Shown here one piece after another: positions 46,420 through 58,491 of a stretch of DNA of 64,000 nt; the first letter of the stretch is position 1, and every line of letters starts with the position of its first letter. The notes under the pieces are model-generated. The model had not been told where the DNA came from, did no database searches, and saw only the letters and a program-made list of their open reading frames with translations. Source of the DNA: Anaspis maculata (Eukaryota > Arthropoda > Insecta > Coleoptera > Scraptiidae); assembly GCA_949128115.1 (NCBI GenBank), contig OX421963.1:87243602-87307601 (forward strand), in the 5' to 3' direction. The position numbers and the translations under genes were made by a program.

Positions 46420-47235
46420 AGGCCGGAGAGTTTTATGCAATCCGCAGTACATCGACGTAGCAAGAGTTGCCTGAAACCGTGTGAGATTGGTTCTCGCCTA
46501 TCTTTGGGTAGAGCTAGTAGGCGCCTGTATTATATAATTCTCTTATTTTAAGAAGGCCGGGATTTTGACCATTCAAGCTCACAGCTCTTCTGAAAATGAA
46601 AAATGTCAACAGCTTCAACAATTTAACCATTATTGATTGACATTGACATTTTGAAAGAGACTCAAACACCAAACTTCATCGCAACATTTATTTCGCACAT
46701 GGAAACTAGCAAAAACGGCGACGAAAATTCTTGCGATATATCGCAGATGGGGCCCAGGTTTTAAACAGCACAAAAAGACACAATAGGGGCACACCTATAA
46801 TTGCAAACAACTGCGGCCGTCTAATAGGTACCCGTGAAGTTTGTCAGGCCAATATAACAAAACACATAGGTTTGGATTTAGGGATATGTAACACGCCAAG
46901 GGCCGGTTGAACGGCCTGGCCCGCGTGGTCTGGTATCGGCCATGTAAAAGTTTTAAAATTTCGTAGCGCCCGTCCAGGAAATGCTGATAAGCTCCAACTT
47001 GAGGATTGATTTGACTCCTCTGTTGGGTTGCTTTCTGTTCTGTCAAATTTGATTACAATCTATTGCACAGATGTTGAACAATTAAATGACTAAGTTTTGA
47101 GTTTTGATATTTTTTTATGTTTGATAGATGATAGATAAAGAAATATTTTCTACTTTTCTTAATACAGTTTTCTACGGGCTTTCTAAAGACTTATCGGAAG
47201 TCAAATTCCGTAAGACCTAACTTCTGTCGCTTTTG
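46420..47235. other. No gene recognised; shared dispersed repeat
   Basis: Around 46985-47130 the sequence (TTGACTCCTCTGTTGGGTTG, then a CAAATTTGATTACAAT block) resembles 35400-35545. Nothing coding was supported. Confidence 0.4.
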
Positions 47236-47262
47236 AGACAGACAGACAGACAGACAGACACA
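47233..47262. repeat. (GACA)n microsatellite at the LINE 3' end
   Basis: Six or more GACA units directly follow the LINE terminus on its 3' side (minus strand GTCT). It may be the LINE's simple-repeat tail. Confidence 0.7.
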
Positions 47263-48771
47263 CATACATCAACAGTGGCTCCACAGCCCTTTATGGGCCT
47301 TGACCTTCTCAATAACGCCTCTCTATCCATCTCTACCTCTCGCTCTATCTCTCCAGTTTGCTATTCCCATGTCTCGCAAGTCTTGCTTCACTTGGTCCAT
47401 GTACCGGTTTCTGGGTCTTCCTACCGCTCTTCGTCCCTCGGGTTTTGCTCTTGTCACCGCCTTTGCTGGGTCCGCATCCTTCATCCTCTCCACGTGTCCG
47501 ATCCATCTCAATCGGCTCAGTCTTATTGTTGAAATATGTCTGGGTCTTCGTACAATTGGTTAAGTTCAAAATTATACCGTCTACGCCACATTCCACTTTC
47601 CTGGATTCCTCGGTATATATTCCCCAGAGTTTTTCGTTCAAAGCCACCAAGAAGTTTTACGTCGTTTCTGTTAAGTGTCCATGTTTCAGCACCGTACAGA
47701 ACCACGGGTCAAATGAGCGTTTTATAAATTCGACACTTGACCATCCTCGATATAAGATGAGATTTGAGATGTTTCGTGAGTCCACGTAAGGCTCTTTGTG
47801 CTATAGTTATTCTTCGTTTTATCTTTTCACTCCCATCGTGTGTGGTCGTGACTGGAAATAGAAATACATTGATTGCCTTTAAAGAATTACATTCTTATAG
47901 CAAGAGTTTGCGCGAATGTCCATGTGTTTGTGGTTGTGATTAGAGATCCCAGATACACAAACTCCGTCACTTCCTCGAAATTAAATTCATCAGTTCTAAT
48001 ACTCTGCTTGTTACGGAATCTGCGTTGGTCTTTGTCTCTCTCTCTATCCACATATATTTTGTCTTCTCTGAGTTCACCATTGAACTCATCTGTTTTGCTG
48101 TCTGCTCTATAGCTTTGAAACCCTTCACAACATCTCGTTTAGATCGTCCTATTATAGCCACATCGTCTGCGAATGCCAGAATTTGTATCGACTTGTTGAA
48201 AATTGTTCCTTTGGTAGTAAGGCCTGAATCCCTAATGACCCGTTCCAATACAGTATTGAAAAAATGCATGAAAGAGGATCTCCTTGGCGTACTCCATCCA
48301 TACCCCATACTAAACGGTCTCGACAACTCTCCTTGAACTTTAACTTTGCACTCTACTTCACTTAGAGTTGCTTTGACCAGCCGGATCAGATATCTTGGTA
48401 CTCCTAGTCCCTTCATTGCTTGGAACATCGCCCTTTCGTCAATGCTGTCGTAAGCGCTTTTGAAGTCTCCGAAAAGGTAGTAAGTCTCTAGATATACTCT
48501 CGACTCTTCACCAATATCTGCCTCATGGTGTAGATTTGGTCCATGCACTGTCGGGTTGCCACATCGGAACCCGCACTGATAATCAGCAGCGATTTTCTAT
48601 GCATAGGGTCGAAGTCGAGAGTACAGTACGTTGGCCAGCACTTTGTAGGCTATATTTGAAAAAATGATTCCCCTGTAATTCTCACAGTCCAGCTTTTTTA
48701 TGCAGTGGGATGACTCCTCCTGAACTCCACTCCGTCGGAATTGCACCTCTTCCAAATTTCCTCGATAAGTT

Positions 48772-50755
48772 TGTGGGATTTCACCTTATTTTACCATATT
48801 AAAATGTATAATTATTATAAGCCACGCAAAGTTTTAAAAATTCCCCTTTTAACGAAACAGGCACAAAAATGCGAACTTGTGTTAACTCATGGTCGGGCAG
48901 TTTTGATGCGGTCACATTTGGGACTTTCGACCATAGTGTCGCCCGTCCTAAGACTGTAAATGGGTCAAGCGACGAGATTTTATTACTTTAAATGAGGGTG
49001 GCTTGTTCGTCTGCAGAGTCTAGGAAGAAATCGAGGAACGGATGCTGGGGGAGACGCACACGGCCTCTTGAAGACATGTGACGCGTTCAAGTGTTGTTCC
49101 TTTTGCGTGTTTTTGTAGGTAAATATTAATTTTTGTAGTATTTTCAATTACTCGTGTATTCGTTTCTCGTTTTCTTTTTGAACACTACTTGGTTTCGATT
49201 GATTATTCATTGCCAAATTAAATAAAATGTACGTTTTTTTTTATGAAAACATGCGCTCAGATCATTTTAAAGGCACGCACGGCGTTTTTGACTGTAATAA
49301 TTCAGTGTGAAGTGTTTATTGCATTAACTTTGTCTGTTTGAATTTCATGTCATAATTCTATGGTCAGATCAGTAATTTTTGTATGTAATTTGTTTTTCCT
49401 GTGTGCACTTGACTGTGATTTTGTGTCAAATTTTAGCTGAACGTCATTATCTGCGATATTTTTATGTTCTCATTTTTATGTACAGTTCTGTAGTCAACTC
49501 CTCTGTTATGTCAGTGGACCTTTATTATGACCTTTGATCTGTCATAATCTTTGTGACAATATTCAGAGCCCTCCGTCTGTTCTGGTTCTCAAATATTTCT
49601 CTTTTTTTGTTTGTTTACTTAGAATTACCCCCTGAGATTTTGCAAATGGCGCTTGCGAGTATGATCGAGCCTTGATGTACCTATTTTACTAATATTTTCT
49701 TGAATACCGTGAAAGTCGTATTTCGTGTCATCACCCGCTTCCGCTCAACCTAACTTGACTGTTTTCAATGTTTTGTTTTGTACATGTGTCATTGGGTCCT
49801 ACCGTCCAAGCAGGTTGTACGGTACTTTTGTTGGGGTGTCATGTTAATTGATTTTGCTTTGTTTGTTATGAGATGACTTTGTGTCACCTGTCGGGGAATG
49901 GACTGGGACAGCAATAGCGGATACGTTTGATTGGTTGCAACTTAGTCGCTTGCGACTCGCGTAACGAGGCAAATGTCAGCTTTTGTGGGTTAGGTTCTCT
50001 TTCAGTGTCCTCGGACACGGGATACGCCCACCGTCCCGCCATTCAGTATTATTTTGTAGTTATATTGTAGTGTTTTGTTTATTATGTCCTGTCTACTAAC
50101 ATGTCTTCAGTTGTTGTTTTTTGTGTGTTTGTGTGAGTGTGGCGACCTTTTGTTTTGCGTTATTATGCGTTACTTTGCGTTGCTTTGCGTTGCTTTGCGT
50201 TACTTTGCGTTGTGTTGCGTTACTTTGCGTTATTTGCTGCGTTGCGGTAGGGAGAACAAAGTCTCAGTGAGTTTTACATTTTGTCACAACATGTTTGAGA
50301 ACCCTTTTCTTTGGGCCTAACTCAGTGGTTTCTTTGACTGGGTTCTTCCACATGAGGGCTCTTTTTCCGAATCCGTCACTTTCCATTTTGTTTTTTGACT
50401 TGACAGTTTGACATATGTTGTTGTGTTGTTTTCAATTGTTTTATTGCTTTTGTCCATTTTGTCCCTTTTGTACATTTTGCCTATTCTGTCAGTCACATGT
50501 TAGGTGTTTTGAGAAAAGAATCATAAAAGACTAATTTTGCACATTGCACTTTATTTGTTTTGAGTAAATGTAATTTTCTGTGCAATGATCGTGTTTCATT
50601 GAAGTCCACCTTCTTCCCCCTCGGGTCGTTCACCTCATGAACAAAAGCGGATCAAAGGGTTAAGACGCGAACAAAAACGGACAACGTAGGATTCCGATGA
50701 TCAGAAGCCGAACACGTGAAAATGTCATAGAGGTAGGAGGGGGCGTACCATTACA
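48772..50755. mobile_element. Solo LTR (1984 bp) inserted in the LINE, family A
   Basis: Starts TGTGGGATTTC, ends CCATTACA, and is flanked by AGTT (48768-48771 and 50756-50759). Excision restores a continuous LINE reading around LEPYMQQL and IEEIW. It resembles the LTR at 56378-58258 in several blocks, including AATTCCCCTTTT near its start, GGTGTTTTGAGAAAAGAA near 50500 and ACAACGTAGG near 50680. It is T-rich on the plus strand and has no internal coding region. Confidence 0.75.
50160..50240. repeat. Short minisatellite of ~10-bp units inside the solo LTR
   Basis: Eight or so units of TTTGCGTTRC in tandem. The open frame across it is a repeat artefact. Confidence 0.8.
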
Positions 50756-51909
50756 AGTTGCTGCATGTAGGGTTCAAGCACCTCCACTCCAATTTTGAAG
50801 ATCTCAGCAGGTATGTAGTCTATACCACAGGCTTCATTACTTTTCAGTTTCCGTATGGCCGCTCTGATTTCCTCCATTGAAAGTACAGTTCTTGATTCTT
50901 GCCCTTCTTGGATTCCATCTACTTGTTGGATGTTCACCACTGCATCACCTGTGACATTTAGTTTTGTTTCAAAGGATTCAGTCCATCTGTTAAGAACTTC
51001 ATCCTTTTCACTAAGTACATATTCCCTTCTTTGCTTTTGTACATCCCTAACTTGGGCTTGAACTCTTTTCTTGTCCGACTCATTCTTTGGTAGAATTTCC
51101 GTGTTTCTGCTCGACTATGCATTAGTTCTATATTTTGGAGCTGTTGTTCCATGCTTAGCTTTTTTGCTTGTTTATGCACTTTTTTTTCTCCTGCCCTTTC
51201 TTCGGTATTTTTCGATATTGCTTTCACCATAGTTTTGCTGCATTTTTAGATAAGCCTAATTTTTTCTTGATGTTACTCCTTCACATGTATTTTCTGTCAA
51301 ACCACTCATTTCTCGACTTTCAGACCTCGGGCTCACCCAATACTTTAGCTACAGTTTCTATTACTTCTCTGCCTTTAGCCGAGAAGTAGCCCTTAGCCTA
51401 CTTTTGCATTCAAATCGCCCATGACCACCTTAACGTCATTCCCAGAGCAGCTATTGTATACCGATTTGTTCGTAGAACTCCTCATTTTCTTCCTCTGTCT
51501 TATCCTCAGTCGGTGCATGTACATTTATGATACTGTAGTTGAAAAACTTTCCTTTCAGTCTGAGCAAACATAATCTTGGACTTATGGTTCTTGGTTCTTG
51601 GTTCTTTCTTATTTTATTGTTTACTATGAATCCTGTTCCCAGAATGTGTTCATTCGAATGACAACTAGGTATAGTATTTGGTGTACCCTTGCATTTCCAT
51701 TATCCCTTTATCCAACCATCTCATTTCTTGAAGCGCCAGTATGTCCGTCCTATAGCTGTCCAGTATCTGCAAAAGGATGCAGAGTGCACCCAGTCTGTAG
51801 AGCGGTCTCACGTTTCATGTGTATAACCTTAAATCGTTGTCAGTTTTTCGTATGCGAGTTTGTCTTTGTTCATCTAATCTGTTTTCCGAGGCTAGTTTTT
51901 GAGGTTTTG

Positions 51910-53035
51910 TAACAAATGATTTTTACAGGAACGGGTTGTTAGCCCGTGGCCTAACCCCCTCATGATCGGAAGACCATTTTTGCATGTTTTGGTACGCGAG
52001 TGGTAGTTTATTTCCCACTTACCCGCCACGTAACGGTGAGGTGAGACACAAAACACACACAATCAGACATCATTCTGGAAACGGTCTTTATCCTCTTGGG
52101 GGGAACCTGAAAATGGATATATCGGTCGAAATCTCGTGAAAAATTTCACAATTCTCCTAATCCTCTTTTTTTGCACGGGGAAAATTCATGCTGGTGGTTT
52201 CCGAGTTCCGACGTAAATAAGTAAAAAAAAAAATGAAATCTTGGACCGTCTAGACTTTATAGTCTATAGAATAGTGCAATCACGGACGTCCCAAATTTCG
52301 TTATCTCGATGCTTTATGGAAAACAGATATTGCGCCCCCACAGCAGCTAGAACAGCACAAAACGCATGTCGGGTGTAGACTATGTAGGTACGTGTCTCTT
52401 TGTGTCCCGAATCAATACGGGGAAAGTCTGCCGCGTCCGTGCGCCCGTTCCTGTTCATCAGTAACTCCATTTCCCACTATTTGCAGTTCAAAAACAAACA
52501 AATCAAACTTCCCCCCAGAGCGCGGGACAAACGTGGCGTCGGTTCTGGCGCGGCTCTCTGTCTCTCTCTCCACTGACTGAATCATGAAATTGAAATGAAA
52601 AGAAAAAACCGGGCACATGTTTCACAAGCTCGGGTAATAGAGTTATGTCCAGATCCAGTAGAGCGCCGTTCGCTACACTGCATCCAAAACAAGCTCACCC
52701 ACCCCATGAACGCATCGGATATAACACAGCAGCAGCTAGGCAACACCACGACCCCCTGTGTATAGGTGTGAGATCTGAGGGCTTCGAAAATTACGAGCGT
52801 ACCTAGTTGGATAACAGGGGTGTAAATGCCGAGTCTGCAGATCGGCGCGTGGGCGGGTCGAGGGAGCGAACAAGTGAAAATCAGGGCCGGATAACTCAAT
52901 CAGGGTGGGCTGTGACGGCGGATGTTTTACGGGGGTGGCTCTCTGGTTCACCGCCGCTGCCGCCGCCGCCAGACTTTCATTCGAAATGCATGCTGGTAGG
53001 TAAGTATACGCACCTACCTTCCTTCCTTCCTTCGT
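51910..53035. other. No gene recognised
   Basis: More GC-rich than its neighbours from about 52300, with several short overlapping frames on both strands. None resembles a known family. Part may be 5' sequence of the minus-strand LINE. A CTTCC microsatellite lies at about 53018-53034. Confidence 0.3.
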
Positions 53036-53039
53036 AGTT

Positions 53040-53370
53040 CCTAGACATATTATCGCCAGGGCCAGGACCGATGGAGACGAGGCGTTTTGCGACATGCAAG
53101 GCCAGGCGAACTTTTCTGGGATGACAGGTTTCACGGAGCGAGAGCTCTCGGAGGCTATCTATGCGCAGAACGGGAGAAAGGCCCCAGGTCCAGACTGCAT
53201 TTCTGGGCATCTCAGTTCCACAGCTCATTTTCCCTGTAATCTCTACTAAAGCTGTATAATGACTGCTTCCGGCAGCAGTATTTTCCTAAGATTTGAAATA
53301 TGGGAAATCTGACGATCATACCTAAAGGGTCAATAAATAATCCGATGAGTCCTAAGAACTTTAAAGATTG
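53040..53370 (+). pseudogene. R1-like LINE RT fragment
   Basis: Encodes TERELSEAIYAQNGRKAPGP and then, frameshifted, the NMGNLTIIPK and SPKNF blocks. It is a close relative of the copy at 55440-60143 but without the palindromic insertion, so it shows that element's empty target (AGCTGTATAATGACTG near 53250). Confidence 0.72.
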
Positions 53371-53371
53371 T

Positions 53372-53980
53372 ACCTAGATTAGAGGTGGTCGTTTGGTCTT
53401 GGAGGATCCTTTCTGCACTGCGACCTATAAGATCTTTTGCGCGTGACCATGCTTCTATTTAATGTCCCAGGAAATCCACCTCCTCACCGAATCGGATGAT
53501 TTTCTTGAGAGACTTACCTCTGATGTCTGCGGGTGTCAGTTTCACACTTCCCAGCAGCGTAAGTCTTTTCTGTGCCAGTGCTTCGCACTCGCAGAGTAAG
53601 TGCACGGTGGTTTCATCTGTCGATGCCCAAAGCCTGCAAATAGGTGAGTTTTCCTTACCCATTTTTTGCAGGTGGTATCTCACTTTGCAATGTCCAGTGA
53701 GTTAGTAGACCCGTGAGTAGTCTAATTTCGTTCTTGGAGAGCGACAGGATGAGCTGCGTCTTTGTTTTGGAGAGCGCAATAAGCTGTTTGGCTTGTCGTT
53801 GGCCTGAAATGCTCTTCCAGTTGGCCTCTATCTGCCTATTCTCCCATTTATCGACTCCTTCCCTTATTAGTGATGACGACATCCCACATGTGGGCTCCGG
53901 TCCAATAAATGTTGTTTGAGCTCCTTTTTTCGCAAGGGCATTACGATACCCTGGTGGGCAGGTACCCACATTAAAGTGAG
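53372..53980 (-). pseudogene. 3' fragment of the RNase H/zinc-knuckle LINE
   Basis: Reverse-oriented copy of the 40440-41050 segment: KKGAQTTFIGPEP, LSLSKNEIRLLTGLLT, then CRLWASTDETTVHLLCECEA. The third knuckle Cys is intact but the second is Trp. One frameshift lies near 53690 and about 12 bp are missing near 53950. It is 5' truncated near 53980. Confidence 0.8.
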
Positions 53981-53984
53981 TTCA

Positions 53985-55435
53985 CATGATCAAAATTCAT
54001 TGTTCTTAACCATTTTATAACTGAAAACGATAAAAACAATGTGCCTGTATCCATTACAAGATCAGAAAATTGATCTGTTGTGAAAGTGATTATATGCCCA
54101 ATTTTCTCCCGAAAATGCATACAATTTTTGCTGTTCTTTTTTTTACTAATGAATGATGGAGCGGTTCCACTGTTTTTGTGTGTAATACTAAGCGAAGTTC
54201 TTTCTCTATCAGAAAATATCAAAAGCTATTGTATCTATCGGGCAATAGAAACATAAAATCATCTTTTCTGTAGCCGTTATTCCATTTTCAGAAAGAAAAG
54301 TAGGTGTAAAACTTGTTTAATAAAAAATTGATGCTCTGACTTTGTATTATAAATAAGCGTTAGCAATTGATGCTGTTTCTGTCCAAGATAAACATAAATA
54401 TAGGATTTGTCAGTAATTTTTATTTTTGACAGCTTTAGACAATGATGCCCCTAAATGAAGAAACCACAATTTTTTTGTAGAGAATTCATTATTTTCGGGA
54501 TGAGCACTGTGGATATCAACTGTTCACTCATCAGTCCCATCACTTGGGTCTGTTTCGAAGATGGGAAGAAGAACCTATTAACAATGCTCAGCTTTATTGG
54601 CTATCACAAAATATTCTTACATGTTTCTCATTTAAAGATCCAGGAGAGAAATTCCACCTTGCGCGTACTATTCACGCCACTATCAAGCAGAAATGTTTCA
54701 TGGCTACCGGAGGCCACTTCATAGGCAACAATATACCGTGTTTCCTTTGAGACCCACCTTATATTGTTAAAATGATTGGTTCGTCCACAGGAACAGTTTT
54801 AGAGAAAAGTGTCTGGGTAAATTTTTTGACTAGATATTCCAAGCCCCAAAATCGTATGGGGCACAGAGGTGTAAGTCCAAATATTTTGATATATTCTTCC
54901 TTATGGATCATACCAGTTATATATCAATATTCAACTTTGTGCGGCATTGCTTGAGGCTTTAAATTCTCACATGGTTTTTCCTGAAATATCCGGGCGACAA
55001 ATTAACACTCAGCCGCCTTTTCCGCAGAACTAACCAATCGGAAGAGTTACAAAGGCTCCCTTATACACTTAAGCACTAACAACAAATCTCCTTTGTTCAT
55101 TTGAAACATATCTTTTATCGATCGGATACTCCGTTCACTTGCAGGAACAGCTTGGAGAAAGGTATCTCTCTTATTCTCAGAACTTGACCTTTGAGGATGA
55201 AAATCAAAGGACGCACGAGGGTGTAAGTCCGAGTATTTTGATATGTTGTTTCGTAGGTCCAATAGAACATATATACCAAAATTTAGCTTTGAGGGAATTT
55301 GTTACGGGCTACCACGATTTTTCGACTAAAATGCCTGGGCTATCAGTACCGGAGCAGTCAGTTAGACTTTTCTGCGCCGTGTGAACGGAACTATCACAGT
55401 TTTGGCCGGGTTTATGCTAAAGCCCTCTTCCAAGC
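53985..55435. repeat. Unassigned region with a ~350-bp tandem duplication
   Basis: CAGGAACAG (54789, 55142), GGTGTAAGTCC (54868, 55218) and the following ATTTTGATAT blocks recur at 350-353 bp. The earlier part to 54750 has short frames without recognised similarity. Confidence 0.5.
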
Positions 55436-55596
55436 ACCATTGATTAATAGTGAACTTTTCTGGGATGACAGATTTCACGGAGCGAGAGCTCTCGGAGGCT
55501 ATCTATGCGCAGAACGGGAGAAAGGCTCCAGGTCTAGACTGCATTTCTGGGCTAGTTCTACAGCTCATTTTCCCTGTAATCTCTACTAAGGCTATA

Positions 55597-58491
55597 CAGG
55601 GTGTTTCAGATTTGAATCGCGTCCTTCCAGGAAGTGATGGGAAACGTCAAAAGAGGTAGACTGTCTCGAAAAAATATATGTCAGAAACGAATAATAACAG
55701 AGATAGGCGTTCAAAGTTGAACTTTAAAAATCGATTTTTCGTCATAACTTTGAAACCTCTCAACCGATTTTGGTCAAATTTGAACCGAAGCTTACTAAAG
55801 TGAGTCGGTGTCTAACGATGATAACGCGGTCCAATAAAATTCCTCAGGGGCGTGAATAATGGGGGATGCCTTGAGATAATTTTGTAGATTGTCAACATTT
55901 TTGAATTCTAAGTTAAATTGCAAAGAAACAGTTACACTTGCAAAATTTTGATTAGAGGCTTCGTTTCCAAGATTTTTGCGTTTGAAACTCCGGAAAACAC
56001 ATCAAAATATCCACTTTCAAGAGCCAAAAAAATATTTTTCCCGAAAACTTCTCGTTTCTTACAAAAACTCATGATTTAGCAACTCGAAACACCTAGAAAA
56101 CCTATCCCAATAAAAGGATCATTAGTTATCTTGGATTTTAATTTGTAGGGCTTTGAAAGTGGTGGTTTCGAGATGTTTTCCGAAGTTCCAACCTCAAATA
56201 TCTTGGAACGAAGCCTCTAATCAAAATTTTGCAAGAGTAACTTTTTCTTTAGAAGTGAACGTTCAATTCAAAAATACTATCTATTTACCAAATTACCGGA
56301 GGGTTGAAGAAATAGGGGTAAAAAAGTGGAGGCACCTCCAATTATCCACGCCCCTGGAAATTTTTGATGGAACGCGTTGTAAGGGATCGCACTTTTGCGC
56401 TTAGTTTTAAGAAGATTCCCCTTTAAATTCGCGCGAGAAATGATTTGTTGGTTGCCTAAGTAGACGACCAGAAATCGACAAGGAACGTCACCATTGAGAT
56501 TAGGCGGAGACGGTCGGGGTAGAGAAAGGGGGGAACGAAGGGATTTCCGACAGCACGCAGCGGTGTTCCAAGTTCTGGGCCGGGAAGTCGTGAATACAGG
56601 TGGGTTCTATTTTGATTTCCTTGCTGATTTTATTCCTCAAGGTGTTGCTTGCCTTGGCACGTAAATTTGTGGCCCGGTCAATGTAGCATGTCCCATTTTT
56701 GCGAATTTCAAGTAGGTTTTCTTGGTCTCGGCGGGCGCCATCGCAAATGGCGACGTAAACAAGGAAAATGTAGGATTTGGGATTTTCGCCCTAGTTGAAA
56801 TTAAGCCGCACAGAGAACGGAAAAAACATTACTCGTACGATTTGTTTAGTTCGTTTTTGGAAGAAGGACCTTACCTGTCGGGTAGGTAGCCACAATGTAG
56901 GTAGGGCCGCGCTGTCTGGAATTCTCGCCAAGTCCGGATTCAGAGCACATTCAATTCCTTAATTAGTCAAATATGTTTTCTCGTTGGGCTACAAAATACT
57001 TCATGCATTCACTCATTCACCTACTCAGGAGTGTACGTTGTCATGACAGTGTTTGTTGGTGCTACAAACTCTGCAAGCGGCAAAGCGAAATCTGAAAAAG
57101 CCTGGTTGAACCTGAACATGTGTGTGTGAGCTAGCTTTTAACATTTATGTTTATCATGTTATGTTTATCATGTCCTATGTCTCCTTGAAGTCGTGTACGG
57201 GCCAACACTCCCTGGCTGCTCAGGAATTGTTCAAATGTTATTGACTTTTGTGTTTCATGTTTTGTTTCCTTTTTGTTTATTGTTTGGGGAATTAAGGAGG
57301 GTCGGGAATCGGGGGAGCAGTTTCAGGTTAGTAATAGATTGGTCTCAACTTTAGGGGGACACCAAGCTATTGGGTTTAGGTCTTTTCAGCGGTCCCTTGA
57401 GCCTTTACACGCAAAACCTTACTCTGTGGGAACCCAGAGCCTTGATTTAGTCAAGTCGCATGTGTCTACTAATTGCTTTCTGCCTTGTGAGAGATGCGGA
57501 GTGGCGAAAGTGTGCTTTTGTGCGTAAAGCGTAAACATTGAATCCTGAGCGTAAAGTTTCACCAAAGCGTAAGCGAGCGAGTTTCCTTTTGTTGTTGCGT
57601 AAATAATTGGCAAACTAAGCGAACATTTAAAGACGTTTGAGTACCAATTTACACTGGCTTGATGAATGCATTAGTAGGGTGACTTCTCTGTCATTCCACC
57701 ATGACTCATTTACACTCAATTTTCATTAGATCATTTGGGAAGGGATTTTCAGCACTCAATCAGGCAATACGCAGGGGTTTCTTTGACGTGTTCTTCCCAT
57801 GTGTGCCTGTCAGCGAATACGTCACTATTCTTTTGTGTTTACTGACAGTTTGATGCGTTTTATAATTTATTGTTATGTCTTGTTCATCTGATTATGTGTT
57901 TATTTTGTTGTTGTAAATTTCTGGATTGTCCAATGATTTGTAATGATTTTCTTGTTTCATTTTTGTTTGTGTTTTGTTTGTTTTGATCCATGCCATGTCA
58001 TTTTGTTACTGTCAGTTTATTGTTGTGAGGTGTTTTGAGGAAAGAAAAAGATTCATTAAAACTTTGCAAACGATTCAAATAAAAACTCAATTTTGCTTGC
58101 CTTCATTCGCGTTTCATTAAGAAATTTCAGCACCATCCTCAAATTCACATTCTCATCTAGAGTAAGAAATTCACAACGTAGGGAAAAGGTAGACAACGTA
58201 GGAAGGGGAGGGGGTAATGACGATCGAGGCCAAACGTCGAAAAGTGGGTTACATTACAGCGTTATTATTGTTTGATACAGACTTATCTCAGTGAGCTTTG
58301 ATTCAAATTGGAACAAAATTGGTTGAGAAGTTCCAAACCTATGACGGAAAATCGTTTTTTAGGGTTCAACTTTGAACGCCCATATCTCCGTAATTATTTG
58401 TTTCTGACATATCTTCTTTTGAGAAAGTCTACTTCTTTTGTCGTTTTTCATCACTTCCTGAAAGGACGCGATTTAAATCTGAAACACCCTG
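55597..58491. mobile_element. Long-TIR palindromic element inserted in the R1-like LINE
   Basis: Starts CAGGGTGTTTCAGATTTGAA and ends TTTAAATCTGAAACACCCTG, with terminal repeats of about 230 bp. Comparison with the empty site in the LINE copy at 53250 shows a TA target duplication. Inner arms (55820-56070 against 56100-56377) continue the palindrome. The right arm is itself interrupted by a solo LTR; without it the element is about 1.0 kb and non-coding. Confidence 0.88.
56378..58258. mobile_element. Solo LTR (1881 bp), family A, nested in the palindromic element
   Basis: Starts TGTAAGGGATC, ends GTTACATTACA, and is flanked by GCGT (56374-56377, 58259-58262). It shares several blocks with the LTR at 48772-50755, both near the 5' end (GATTCCCCTTTAAATT) and near the 3' end (GGTGTTTTGAGGAAAGAA). 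Confidence 0.75.

Larger units (their letters stand above)
47240..51900 (-). pseudogene. LINE ORF2: endonuclease, RT and C-terminus, degenerate, split by a solo LTR
   Basis: Reading from about 51850 leftward: an endonuclease start (LYRLGALCILLQILDSYRTD then LALQEMRW), then [12 protein letters not shown] near 51540 and VKVVMGDLNAKVG near 51430. RT begins with SMEEIRAAIRKLKSNEACG near 50880. After the LTR insertion come GDFKSAYDSIDERAM near 48470 and the catalytic AFADDVAIIGRS near 48170. The C-terminus has YGAETWTLNRND near 47690 and RWIGHVERM and GRRAVGRPRNRYMDQV near 47500-47410. This is an APE-type LINE of the kind common in insect genomes; the clade is not assigned. Several stops and frameshifts are present (51410, 48690, 47520). 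Confidence 0.82.

Noticed and set aside
52264..53228. Possible host exons on the minus strand
   Set aside because: Several overlapping frames of similar length, no consistent splice sites and no recognised motif.
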